This document shows, piece by piece, positions 26,533 through 38,363 of a DNA stretch of 64,000 bases. The stretch's first letter is position 1. Every line of letters starts with the position of its first letter. A program made the position numbers and the translations under genes. The DNA lies in assembly GCA_030268105.1 (NCBI GenBank), contig BSDZ01000004.1, positions 7,418,001 to 7,482,000 on the forward strand, given 5' to 3'. Source of the stretch: Volvox africanus. Lineage: Eukaryota > Chlorophyta > Chlorophyceae > Chlamydomonadales > Volvocaceae. The notes under the pieces were generated by a model. The model was not told where the DNA came from. It saw only the letters and a program-made list of their open reading frames with translations, and searched no databases.

Positions 26533-28750
26533 CTAGGGGTGTTGCCTGTGAGATACTTGGCAACTTCCACGCGCACACATGAGCGGAAATGCACCGACGG
26601 CAAGAATTCGAATTAACATGTCAATAATATGTCTGACAAGGAAATTGTTTAACCCCTGCCAGGCTTATGCATGAACCCACCATAGGTTCTGTGGACCGAG
26701 CGAATCCCCGGCACGCGCCTCACTGTATCCAACCGAGCGGACGTCGACAGCGCATCAATTTGCACATCCATACGCGCGCTGCAAATGTAAGACATGTTCG
26801 CACAGAAGGATTGCCAAGGTATGTTGCAAAATACTCGGAAGTGTTACGCAATTGACGCGTGATATCACACCACAAGTAGCTAGCGTATGTTAAAATGAGC
26901 TATATTATTAGATATCAGTACCATATATCCCTGCAACGCACGAGTGCCACATGAGGGCGGGTGCCCGGCTTAAGCTTGACACACGCCAGTTTCGGAGCGG
27001 CAAGTAGCCGCATGCATGATGAGCCCGAAGAAAAACGTCAAGGTATCCTGAAAAGAGCTCGGTATGTTTTACAATTTTGTTCAGTAACTCTTCTCCATGT
27101 CTGGTATATTGTGCTTGAACCCTTATGTCTGAACTACGGGCAGTTGGACGACATATTGACGGGCCAATCAAATGTTGCTGGTCAAAAATTAATAATTCAA
27201 TGCTTACAATGTTGTTGGATCTTACATGTCGTTTTAAGCAAGTATTAGGCTTCAATGTGGCGGCATAGGCCGGCACCCATCCAAACCAACCGTCTATGTA
27301 TGGCTGGCATGCGCGGCATCCACCAGTAGAGCATTCGGCGTCAAGTTTGCATCGGTATTACCATGACTGAAACTGAGACTGTCGACAGAGATTGGTCGGA
27401 ATTGAATTGCATTTGCAGCACACACTCTATGACATTTAATCTAATCAAATGTGAGCTGTTGCTCCGTAACCATGCACGCGACAGGTCGCTGCGATGGTAA
27501 CTAACTGGAGAGCTTATAAACTATCGATGTATAGGAGAAAATATCGGGGGGGGGGGGTATGAAGGGAGAGGGAAAATAAAGACGTAATAATATGGTGCAA
27601 ATGTTGCTATTGCACCTGAGGTTACAGTGGTGTGAATTGCCAGGATAGACCAGCATGCTCCAGCCATATTAGTTTCCAAAAAGTGCCGCGTTTCATGTTA
27701 TTGAATCTCTGCTAAAATCGTTCGATAAATCAACCATTCACTTTGACGACATCGTTCCGTATGGGCTTTTCGTCATCAATGCGGGGTCCCATGGGGTTAT
27801 GAGACGTTGAGGTCTCGCGTCTCTGTGAGATACAAGAGACGCCGTGCGTGCGTGCTCTAATTGCGTCAAACGTGACAATTGATACGCTGTCTCGCACCAA
27901 CAAGTACTTGGATAGATCTTCGATTTAACACGCACAATGCAGTGCTTTGTATAGTGACGAAGAGCCCAATTAAGGAAGTCAAAGCGTGTTAATGCGTGAC
28001 AATGAAGACAGCCAGCGCAGAATACAGCAGAAAGCAACTATGACCAAGAGGCAACATTTGGCTTTGTGAATTCTAAGCTGCTGCTTAACGCTTTTCACAG
28101 CCTTGCAAACAAATGTAGCCGAGGTAGGCATCCAAGCACCTTGCGCAAAGGACTCCATCCGAAACGTCCCACGAAACGCTTTCCAAAAAAGAAACGGTAC
28201 TGGAGTGCCATTCGCATGTAATAATCACGCAAGAAATACAATTCACCATGGCGTGCTTATATGGACAACGGAGTATCCAGTCGGCAGTTTTATTCTGTCA
28301 CAGATGTACCTGTACTATGTCAACTCATGTTTTCATAAGACCATCAAGGATTTAGTAAATCAAGCAACATCCATATAGTAATCATGGGTCATTACCGTTC
28401 ATTAGAGGAGCAATTACATGGTTCCGTGGCAACCGTATGTTCGTATTCTACCACAAGGACTTTGAAGAGTCTAGGAGACAAACTTATGAATATGGCATGA
28501 ACTTGCATCTAATGAATGAATCATGGAAGATTGTAAGTGCATTGTATCTCAAGTTCTTCCCGCGCGGACTCCTTGCCGCTCCGAAACATCCGATGAAAGG
28601 CCAGCAAGCGAAGTATGAGAAACTTATAGTGGCTGAAAGTTAACTTGGCCATTATCTCTTTTCAAAGTGAATTCCTAATAAATATTATTGATTTTTATAG
28701 AAAAATGGCAACATAAACGGTTGCCGCATCGCTCGTCACAACTGGTTAGA
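26533..28750. other. Unassigned region upstream of the HY5-like gene
   Basis: About 2.2 kb of mixed, AT-richer sequence with a poly-G run near 27547. Short frames at 26961-27248, 28103-28378 and 28437-28643 have no recognisable family signature or convincing splice chain. It may hold the 5' end of the [2Fe-2S] gene on its left and the HY5-like promoter on its right. Confidence 0.6.
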
Positions 28751-30972
28751 ATGGCCTCTTTCGGTATCGACGGCAATAACCTGGGCATTGCGTTTCATGC
28801 TAGATCTAATTCATCACTTTTAGCTGCGCAAAATTCAGCTGCTGACGTAGGTGCAAGTCGCGGGACTGTTGTTCGTCACGGTCCTATGACGACAGGTGCG
28901 TGGAAGCGTCACCTCGTTTTACTCCATAGGTCCGATCCCTCAGCCACAGTATTCAATAATTTGATCACTTTTACTCAAACCCGTAGGTTCTCATGGCTTA
29001 GGAGCTCTAGAGCCTTTGTCGACAAACCAGCTTCCACAGTTACCACCACCCGTTCGCGCGCAACCAGCTGCGGCCCAACATCACACCGTCAAGACATCAG
29101 AACCCGTAACCGCTTTAGCTTCTACCAGTATGCCTACTATCCCTCCAGCTCTGACGCCGTCTCAACGCGGAGAGCTGGAACTCGCACGGACGCGTGCGGA
29201 ACGCGTCGCGGCGGGCCGATCACGAGTGCCAGCCGGTGGTGGCTACAGCGGAGCGAGCGCCGGCCTGACCGCCGGGACGTCGGGCGCCGGCTCGGGTGGC
29301 ACCAAGCGTCACCGCGGCGTCAGTGTCGTTGACATGTCACTGCCCAACTCCGAGGATGACGAGGATGGCGGCGGCGATCACTCGGAGGGTGAACTGGAGC
29401 TGTCGCGGTTAAGCCCGGAAGAGCAGGAACGCGTATTGACGGCGCGTCTGGCGAGTGGCGGCACTGGGTCGAGTGACAAGGACGCACGGAGACTTAAAAG
29501 GTATGGGTCGGTGCGAATGGGCTGGTCTAATGCGCACAGAAGCATCAGGTTTATATGGAAGGTCATAGCTGACAACCAAGCTAGGTAGGGGCAGGGACAC
29601 TGGAGCTCTGCAACTAGGACCAGCCATGTTGGCGCCCCGCTTACATGAATCAGCGACCTTTCAAGTCTGCGTCATCTTTCGAGTCCGCGGCGTAAGCAGC
29701 TTTATCCCCAGGTCCCGCCCAGCCGTTTTTGTGAGCATGCTAACCCAAAACTCATCTGCAAACCTGACATTTGCCCGTTTGGGACTTAACCGTCGGGGTT
29801 GCAGGTTGCTCCGGAACCGCGTGTCTGCCCAACAGGCGCGCGAGCGTAAGAAGCAGTACGTCTCTTCCCTGGAGGATCAGATCCGGGATCAACAGACTCA
29901 CATCGCGTTGTTGGAGAAGCGGTTGGAGATGTTGGAGTCGCAAAATGAGGCACTGAGGAACATCATCATGACAATGCGCGGCTTTGTGGACAATCCGACC
30001 GATGGCGCTGGCGTCGGCGCTGGTGGCGGACCCATGGGTCAGTCCCCTGGCAGTGCTACGCGACCGCCGGCAGGTCCTGCAGCCGGTCAGCTCCCCGCTC
30101 CCCGCGGCGTGCCGCAACCATGGCAGGAGGGGAGGGAGAGGGGGACGTCCGGGCTCTTCGGGCGTGGCGGAGCCATGGCCGTGCAGCCTGCGGCAATGGC
30201 GGCGGCGCCACCGCATATGGTGCCGTTGCAACCCGATCACGTGGTTCCGGAGCTGCCTTCTAGCGACCACAGGTTTCCTTTGCTTAGCTCGCAGAACGGA
30301 GTGAACGACTCGGAGCAGCTACAGCGTCATGAGCTTCAGCAGGTTCAGGCCCAAGTGGGGGGGCAGTTATCTGAACTCTCCCCGCAGCGGCGTGCTCCGA
30401 GGACGCGGCAGTCAAGAACTCAGCTACTTGACACGACCTCGGATCCGGTGGTGGCGGCAGCGGCAGTAGCGGGAGCATCCGTACTAGCGGACGGACGCTC
30501 ATTAAACGAATCGCTGCAGCTGCCGCAGCAGCTATTACCAGCTAATGGATTGCAGTCCACTGACGGTCGGATGGCAGCGGAAGTAGCTGTGGCGGCGCCG
30601 CAGTTTCAAGATTGCATCCCCCAGGACGGCATAGGCAGTGGCGGCAGCCCCAATATCGGTACCGGTACCGGCATCGGCTCCGCCACGGCAGCAGCCTACG
30701 CATCTCCAGTGGCGCATTTCGTAGGCGCCGTACATGAACTGCGGTATGCGTCGCCCGCTCTAGGACAGTTGTCACCCTTCATGCTTGTGCCGGGCTCTTC
30801 CGACGCTGAGATGCCGTACAGTGAAGATTTCGGAAACGGATGCGCCACACGGCCACGTGTTGAGGGTAAGCCGCAGGCCCAAGCTGTTTGCTGCGAGGTG
30901 TCTACGTCATCTCGCGATTGCGAGATGCTGATCAGTGTAAAGCAGAGATGTTGGGTTGGCCGTATGCGGTAA
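28751..30972 (+). CDS. HY5-like bZIP transcription factor
   Basis: Three exons (28751-28850, 28987-29500, 29805-30972) encode up to 593 residues with matching phases. An AG|G Arg codon spans the second junction and restores RRLKRLLRNRVSAQQARERK. This basic region and the following zipper (YVSSLEDQI, LLEKRLEMLESQNEALRNII) closely match plant HY5/HYH, which promote light-responsive transcription in the nucleus. Upstream is an acidic Ser/Asp/Glu segment (SLPNSEDDEDGGGDHSEG). I see no VPE-φ-G COP1-binding motif of the plant type. The algal protein is much longer than plant HY5 (about 170 residues) because of a 370-residue Gln/Ala/Gly/Pro-rich C-terminal part. The end is uncertain: a GTAAGC donor at 30867 and a TGTAA at 30935-30939 lie inside the last open frame, so the real C-terminus may be earlier or spliced. 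Confidence 0.83.
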
Positions 30973-33299
30973 TGGTCGGCAATGGTGACCCATGGGCATG
31001 AGAGTGTTGACAAGAGGGACTGCCTTGCTTGGCTTACTCCATTATATGTTACTTGCAGCGGAGCATAAACGGCTATTGTCCTGAGACTTTGGTGCTGAGA
31101 CTGTTAGGGTTCCGGGAGACATGCCCTCTCACACACGCGTTGCAGCCTTTGGGTTTTGCCCGGCTGCCATCTGTACAAGAACACACCCGCCCCCAAGCCG
31201 CTACGTGTACCGCCCCCTCTGCTAACTTTACACTTACCCCTTTAAGCCTCTAATTTCCGCTCACACGCCCGTGCGCGTGCCCTGTCTGGTTCATACCTTG
31301 CAGGGGAGCTCTTAAGCCCTTCCAACGCTCAGTTCATGCCCCCGTGAAAATGCCTCAATCCTATGCCCTTACCGAACTGGCCCCTGTCGTACCTCCATCT
31401 CCGAGGTACGGCGACCCATGGGACATGAATGGTGCGGTCGAACGCAATCTGTGTCACTGAATTTTGCAGGGGGGTTATTATTTTATAGCTTTGGCCAAAT
31501 ATTTGTCATGTCTGCTCCTCTCGTATATATAGCCATTACCGTCTGTTGGCAGTTGTTTGTTGGGATGCCAGATGCCTAGTGAGGATAGCATGCAGGGCCT
31601 CATCACTGATGCTCGCCAGATGCTATAGCTATTGCAGTGTTATTGTCTGCAGTGTACATTTGATATGTGCGATATTTGAGGCGACCTTTCCCAAGCGCCA
31701 ATGACGTAAGAGGATGCGGGATGGACTTATAACTGATTCGCACAGACGGTGGCGCTAGGCAAAGCGTCTTGAACTGGTGTCCACGACCTCCCGGCTTTTA
31801 CAGAACGCAGAGTTAATCCAAGCAAAATGGTCCGAGATCGATACGGAAGGTGCTTGGAGGTGATCCCTCAGTGAAGAGTCGGGCGAGGGAAGTCGGACGC
31901 GGTGCAGCAGGGGAGTGTACGTGAGGCGTGGCAATTTAGTTGTCACGTGCTGTGCAGGTAACGTGTTGTGTCGTAACAATCGGTATGTGAGAGGGAGCGT
32001 GTGTGTATGTGTGTCGAGTGGGGGGAATGAAGAGAGAGAGAGGAAGAATGAGAGAAGGTCTGCGTCTGTGTATGAGAGGAAATGTATGTGTTTGAACGCA
32101 ATCAAAGAACTGAGCCCTGCAGCCATATTACCTGTTGCGCCACTCACGCGACTGTCCACAAGTGGAAAAAAGAGTGCTTATAGATCTTTTGCAGCGTGAT
32201 ATAAGGACAAACCCTGCCCAGGGCCGTGTAGCTAAGCATGCGGAGGAGAACTTGGCAGCAGGAGTGTCACCAGCACGCACAGATATGGTTTCCTACCTCC
32301 TGCAGTTTCAATTTAATAACTCAGGCCAAAATGTTTGTTTGCGTGGGATTTCAAAAGCTTCGCGATATCGACTCGGAAGGTGGCAGGACGGTCGTCCCAT
32401 GGATGGGGCCTACACAACATGTCACACATACTGCTTTGAAGGTCCATCCGTCGGATAAATGATACGAGATCATTATGTGGTTATCAGATGAGATGCATGC
32501 ATGTCAACCGTGAAACAGATGACTCAATCGGCCACCAATTCCTTGATACGTGTAAGCCATAGTTCAAGATTGGAGGGCTTTGGGCCGTAAAGAAAAAGCT
32601 TAACTATATGTCACGGCTTTGTGCACAAGACTTATCGGTAGAGAACAAAAAAGTTTCTTCCCTAATATTCTAGCGCAAAGACACACTGAGAGACGTGTTT
32701 AATGAGCAGCCTGCAATTTAAAATTGATCTCGTCCAAATTTAATATATAAGGTTAACACGGAGGTCATGCCATAGCAGCTGTCTTCTCCAACCGTGCTTT
32801 ACCTTGAGCGCGCCAAATTTCATCAAGGGGCTTTCGTATTTCCCCAAAGCACATACTAGTAAAATAACTTACTTATTATTTAGTGTGGAAATATTATGAA
32901 GTCTACGATTTGTCATCGTATTCGCACCTATCCCACGCAGTACGCAGACATGATTTGCACACGCATTTGTTTATATTACTGCAATGACTTTGTGAATGTC
33001 ATTATTAATCGATACTTTATATCACAGGTTCTAGCAAATTGCACAGCGTTAAGATCAAATACGGCGTTGCAATTGTGATAGGTGGTTCTCGGAAGCATGC
33101 AATATCACACTAATGTAGAAACAGCTGATCGTCAATATTCGAAGTTCAAGTCGATATGTAGTCATACAGGGTGCAAATGCTGTGTTTTACAGCTCAAAAT
33201 TGCTCAAGATTATGACAAGTCGCTGCCGCCGCTCGGACGCGGCCACTGGGGTCAATGATAGGTATTTACATTTTGTAGCAATAGTTTTGGCAGTTGCAG
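30973..33299. other. Unassigned region between the HY5-like gene and the next plus-strand gene
   Basis: About 2.3 kb with a TG/GAGA-rich stretch around 31995-32060 and AT-rich DNA from 32450. No long gene is visible. It may contain 5' exons or the promoter of the following gene, plus the small membrane ORF at 33212. Confidence 0.55.
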
Positions 33300-33349
33300 C
33301 TGGAGGACTTACTCTTGCACTTGGTGTCGTCGGCAAGGGTCGAAGGTGA
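33212..33349 (+). CDS. Possible 45-residue membrane-anchored ORF
   Basis: An ATG at 33212 opens a short frame ending in TGA at 33347-33349. It has a basic start (MTSRCRRSDAA), one hydrophobic helix (FVAIVLAVAAGGLTLALGVV) and a basic end (GKGRR). The pattern suits a small single-pass or tail-anchored protein. The frame stays open a few codons upstream to an AG acceptor at about 33191, so it could be the last exon of a larger gene. It overlaps, in another frame, a proposed exon of the next gene; only one of the two readings is likely to be right. Confidence 0.3.
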   Translation: MTSRCRRSDAATGVNDRYLHFVAIVLAVAAGGLTLALGVVGKGRR

Positions 33350-36300
33350 AATTATGCTGCGGCTATGACTCCTGTTATATCCATCATGGCAACATTATTG
33401 ATAACATTGCAAACGCGTCTCTGATATTGTCTTGTGGTCGACCAGGCGCGGACGCCAGGACCGGGGTAAGGTAACGCAGTGCACCGGCGCAGTTTGCAAA
33501 GTTGCTATCCATGAAGGAGATTGTCAGGTATGGTGTCTGTGATGAAGGGTGCGTTTCTCCTGTGTCGTGCTTGGAATACGAGTAGCGGCAACGCTCCAAC
33601 GCAGGTATTTGGCTCTTTTCCATCGCAGGGACAGTCCTGTCTGGAGAAGCAGTCAGATGATGCCTCCTGGGCCATTCAGGTATATCGACCATGGAACTTG
33701 TTGCGTCTGCGCGTGGTAACCCTTTTTACACTTGTGCATCTTGTAGAGCGCTCGCCCAAAGTAGCTGGGGCTCGTCTCTCTGTCTTTGACAAAATCAAAG
33801 CCATGTTCTTATCTGTTATTCGTCCTTGACCTTTTATTGCTGTATCTGCTGTCCGATTACCTAGCCTGACGACCTCCTCACATGGCCTGTCTACCATTTC
33901 ACAGGCGCACCTTAGAGACGCACTGGCCAGCCAGGCCGACCGTTACGTGTTGCAAGGAGGCGATGGCCTCGATACTCATGATTCAGATACAGAAGCCAAC
34001 ACGGACGTCGCATCATCAATGTTCCTGGAGTCCCTAACCGCTGCCCGCGGCATGGCCACGGAGCTCCAGGAATCTGGAACATTGGAGCTTCGTACGGACG
34101 TTCACTCTAGTTGTGGACGCGTGCAATTGGGGTTCGAGCCGGTTGCTAACGCCGCCACTATGGGGGAGCTGGTTTACGATGCCTTCTACAATGTCAGTGG
34201 CGCCTCGACACTCAAACAGCAGTCTTCCGTGAAGAGTTGGGCATCAGCTGAGGGCGTCAGTCTGGAGGGGATCGTTCATTCCTACGACGACGAGATCGTT
34301 GACCCAAATGACTCCAGGGAGGGGCTCCCCAAGCCAAATGACAGCCTCGACGCCCTGTGCGATGGCGGCGACCTACAGCCCAACGACGGATTCCTAATTA
34401 GGACTGATCCTGAGCCCCCTGATGTACAGAAGTTGCTGACACCAACCACGGAGGCTCTGGGACACGATGGGACCCAGATGCAGGTGGAGGCTTCTTCAAT
34501 TTTCGATGGGCTCCAGGAGGGGCTTATGCCTCGCGGTGCACTCACACTACATAGCTCCCAGCCGGTAGAGCTCCGCCGGCATCGCAGTAGCGATGATGGT
34601 GATGATGATTGTGAGTACCCCCCGGGTCGGAACTTGGATTTGGATCCAAGCTCCCGGATCGAGGTCGTCCTTAGAGACACTATTGACGCCGGCAGTAGCA
34701 ATTGCAGACGATTGGACAAAAGCAATAAAGGCCATCGTAGCTGTCCGGGGACGGAAGACATGTCGGCCGGCAGCAGCAGTTGCCTAAACGGCTTTCGGTC
34801 AAGCTTGGAGGTCAACGGAAACGTTGACCTTCTTGTAACCATCGCCATAGGCAACCCGCTTTTCGCCAAGGACGCCCCGAATACGCGAAGGACGCCCACT
34901 GCCTCTAGAGGCCCCACTGCCTCACATGTAGGCTGGTGCCCTGCGAGCCCAGCCCCGCGCGATGTGGGTCCGGCTGCGGACAGTGCGTCATCCGGCAATA
35001 TGGTGACGGTCAGCGCGTTCCCTAATGGTCGTGATGGTAGTAGTGGCCGTGCACGCCGGCACCTGGCTTTCACGCCCATGTTTTTGGCGATCGATAACCC
35101 GTGTTTTGTGGGCCCCGCCACGGCGGCGGTGTTCAACCCCTGTTTCTCCTCTGCCGAATGGGGAGGTGCCGTACCTGCCGTGCGCATAGATTTGCCAGTG
35201 TACACGCCAGCTTCAGCGGCGGGGCGGTCAGAGGTTGGTGGTAGCGGTGATGGTTTCGCTGCTACTGCTACAGCTGGTGGTGGTGGTGGTCGTGGTCGTG
35301 GTAGTGAGAGTGTAAGGTGGCAACCCTGCAACCCGCTAGCAGCAGCGGCTATGGCGGCGGCGGCGGCGGCAGGAGGGGAGGGCGTGCAGGGTGGTCGTGC
35401 AGAGGCAGTGGCGGATGCGTTGCCATTTCGGCAGCGCCAGCCAGAGGCGGCAAGCCCCGTGCCTGCCATGACGGCTGCAGTGCACAGGGACGTAGGCAAG
35501 CTGCATCAGGGCTCGATGGTGGCTCCGCTTTGGGGTCAGTGTCCCAACACCCCTTGCTGGTCCTGTGATGTGAAGGAGCAGGAGCAGGAGAACCAGGGCA
35601 AGGAGCATGATGAGCAGCAGGAGCGCCCGCGATTGGGCCACAGGACTGGCAGCAACGATGGAGCGGCAGCAGCGGAGGGGAAGTGGGAGGGAGAGCAGGC
35701 AGAAGTGGTTATAGAGGAGGCGGTGGAGATTGAGGTGGTGAAAGTCCAGAACACAAAAGCGGCGAATCCGTTGAATGGGTCGGACTTGGCGACGCCGATG
35801 ACGCCGGCTAAGCAGCCGCCGCCCCTGGCTGCCCCTCTACCCGGCTCACCGACCTCACCCACGTCGCCGTGGCTGTCGTCAGCTGCGCAGGTGACTCCGC
35901 GACCTGCCAGTGAGATCACTGACCCGGTCACTATGGCCGCCGCTGCTACAACTGCTGCGGCGGCTGCCACCGCCGTCAACGTCACTTCTGTGTCTTCTAC
36001 AGCAGGTGCAGCTGCTGCGGCGGTCGCTCCTGCACCCATCGGAATCGACGCATGCGGACAGCGACGGCATTTAACATGCCCCAACCCGAGCCTGTGCCTC
36101 GTCCAGCCCCCTGTCCCCACCCCCGTCCGTACCTGCTCCCGTCCACCGCACCCATCCTCTCGTCCTGCGACGCGGCCACTGTCCTCATCCCCTGCTCCTC
36201 ATTCTAAGCGACGGCAGCAACAGCAACACCAGGGGCGGCACCATGTCGATTATCAGCAGCAGCAGCAGCCAGTTTGCGGCAGTCCAGGGATGTCTGCCCG

Positions 36301-36967
36301 GTCTGCATCAACCACAACTGATCGGAGCATCTTCAGAGGTCCGTCCTCCGCGGCCACCACCGCTGGGGCCTCTACCTCCCATCGCAGGTCACCTTGGAGA
36401 CCTACCGCCACGACGGGATCAAAGGCCGGGACGGGATCCGCGGCGAAGTCGTCCTGGCCGGCTGCCAGTGCCGATAACCGGGATATGAACCCAGTCGTGG
36501 GGGCCTTGACCGTGACTACAGCCGCCGCCGCCTCCTTCTTCAAAGGCAGTGATCGTTGCGGCGGCATGCAGGGATTGCTGGCGACGCCTGTGGCAGCGGC
36601 GGGGGGCCCTCCCACCAGGGCCGCCACACGGCCGCCCTTCCGCCCGCCATCGAAGCACGGAGGGGGCTTTCAGCCTGGTGCTCACGGGGGGAGCACCGAC
36701 ACCACCACGATTGCGGCTGCGCGGACGGCGGCTGCACCCGGGTTGACTCACGGGCTGGTGGACCGTCAGTTGCCGGATGGAGTGTCGAACCTGCCAAGCT
36801 ACATGCGCCCCACACAGGCCTCTTTGGCGGCGGGCAGTTGGGGCGGCGGCGGCGGTGGCGCCAGTAAGAGCGTTGCGGCGCCGCATGGAGGTGGAGGTGG
36901 CATGGCCACGATTCGAGAGCGTAAGCCCCAAGACCGGCAAGATCCCAAGAGACCGAGATGGCGATGA
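33300..36967 (+). CDS. Large low-complexity protein, function unknown (5' end not found)
   Basis: Exons 33300-33345, 33446-33465 and 33605-33679 join in phase to a long exon opening at 33905 after a CACAG acceptor. That exon stays open for 1,020 codons to a TGA at 36965. The first 330 residues are acidic and Ser/Asp-rich with ordinary composition (DALASQADRYVLQGGDG, GELVYDAFYNVSGAS). The rest is Gly-, Ala-, Pro-, Gln- and Ser-rich with His patches, as in volvocine regulators. The first in-frame ATG in the long exon is 34018, but the acceptor and upstream phases argue that translation starts further left. No domain is recognised. A GTAAGC donor at about 36932 can bypass the TGA into exons listed separately, so the stop at 36967 may not be the normal one. 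A 405-codon antisense frame (34282-35499) is a composition artefact. Confidence 0.65.
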
Positions 36968-37061
36968 CATTGTGAATGTATCGTTAGGAATAGCTAATCT
37001 GTGGTATTACGCCATACGTCTCATGCTTATGTTAGGTGTGCGGGTGAGTTGGGTACTCTGC

Positions 37062-38363
37062 TTTGGGGTTTTCTGAGAGGTGTAGTCAGGGCTGGATATG
37101 CATCTAGTGATGAATGAAGAGCGCAGTTGAGTGCCAATTGTTTGTTGGATGTGACGCTTGCAGCTGGAAGAGTCAGATGCACCGGTTGGGTAGAGTCCAT
37201 ACGCCATGCCGTGTACGACGGTATCTGTTTGTCGCACTTGCTTCACAAAGGCTCAATGTACGGACATCGCCGGCGTTGGTAGTGCACCGGCTGCGTGATT
37301 GACAGAAAGTTCCGTACCGTTCGAAGAGGCGGTTGCATGGGCCTGAAATCGGGGGCTGTGCTGAGGAAGGGCCCGGGTAGTAGGGCTCTCTGTATGTCGT
37401 GAGGCAAGGGGCATACTCCAGAAACGCAGGATGAGTTGGCAACTTGCATATTGCGATATTAGGGGAAAGTCCTCACTCACCGAAGAGCAGGTGAGTTGGC
37501 TGAGCCAGGGGCGGAGATGAGGCGGGGGCAAAGGCGCTGGGGGTTGGTGGCCCTCAGAGCAGAAGGCGGTGCATTTTTCAGATCTCTGGATTTTGGAATA
37601 TGCTGCTGGCAGGGGACGATATCCGTGTTTCTGTGCGTTGCAGGAGATGCCCTCTCTTGTGTCGGAGAGGGCCTTATTTGTACTGACCATAGGGGCCGTC
37701 CGCGGAGGCCGTGCGGTGTGGGGGGGAAGGGGTCGGTGTTGGAGTTCAGACCGAGCCCTGTGTGCATGACATGGGCAGGTGGGGCTCTGCAAGGATTACG
37801 ACGCGCAGCAGGAGGAGGACAGCGTGGGAGAGAGATCATTTATGGTGTGGAAGGTGGGCATGGCAGCGTGGAGTTATGTGTAAGTGGGTTTCCATCTTGT
37901 TGTTTTGGAGGGAGACGTCATCGGTTGCTCAGTTGGTCTCGTCCATGGCCTGATGGTCCTCCGTGTCGGAGGTCAGAATGGTTTTACCCACCCACAGCAG
38001 TCACGAGAGGTGGATCCTGTCGCCTGCTATGAATTGCCACGAACGCTCTTAAGGATGGATGATACGGTAGTTATGATGAGGACGCACAGACAGACATACG
38101 AGATGTCAGTGTTTGCCTTGAGTCGGACCTGCGTGTGGAAAACGTATTTTACTTCCTACCTCCTGAGCACTCAGCACCGATTCCTGTGGCTTACAATTCG
38201 AGACGGCGCGGCCATTTGAGTTTGAGTTTGGCGGTGTGGTCCGCTCGCTACTGCTGCAAGCCACAGTAAGTACATTATTACATGGGCAGATTGCAGCTAG
38301 ATATTGACCAATATCGACAACACCGCACGGAGAACAGAGGCAACCACGGTTCCACACCACCAT
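37062..38363 (+). CDS. Probable C-terminal exons of the preceding gene
   Basis: A phase-consistent chain begins with 37164-37189, 37430-37490, 37644-37715 and 37779-37853. It continues with an exon at about 37909-38017, then 38090-38265, and ends in an exon starting near 38288 with a TGA at about 38361. Most introns are GT-AG; the acceptor before the 37909 exon is GAG. Segments such as ALFVLTIGAVRGGRA, VGLCKDYDAQQEEDS and GDVIGCSVGL weakly resemble a SPRY domain (VGL...W...GDVIGC). An 8-base microexon near 37038-37045 would link the chain to the donor at 36932. Otherwise this is a separate gene starting at the ATG at 37431. A TGTAA signal is at 38850-38854. The region certainly looks more coding than its surroundings, but the exact model is tentative. 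Confidence 0.4.

Noticed and set aside
34282..35499. 405-residue minus-strand frame
   Set aside because: It is antisense to the long plus-strand exon, which has an acceptor and phase-matched neighbours. Open antisense frames are common in GC-rich coding DNA.
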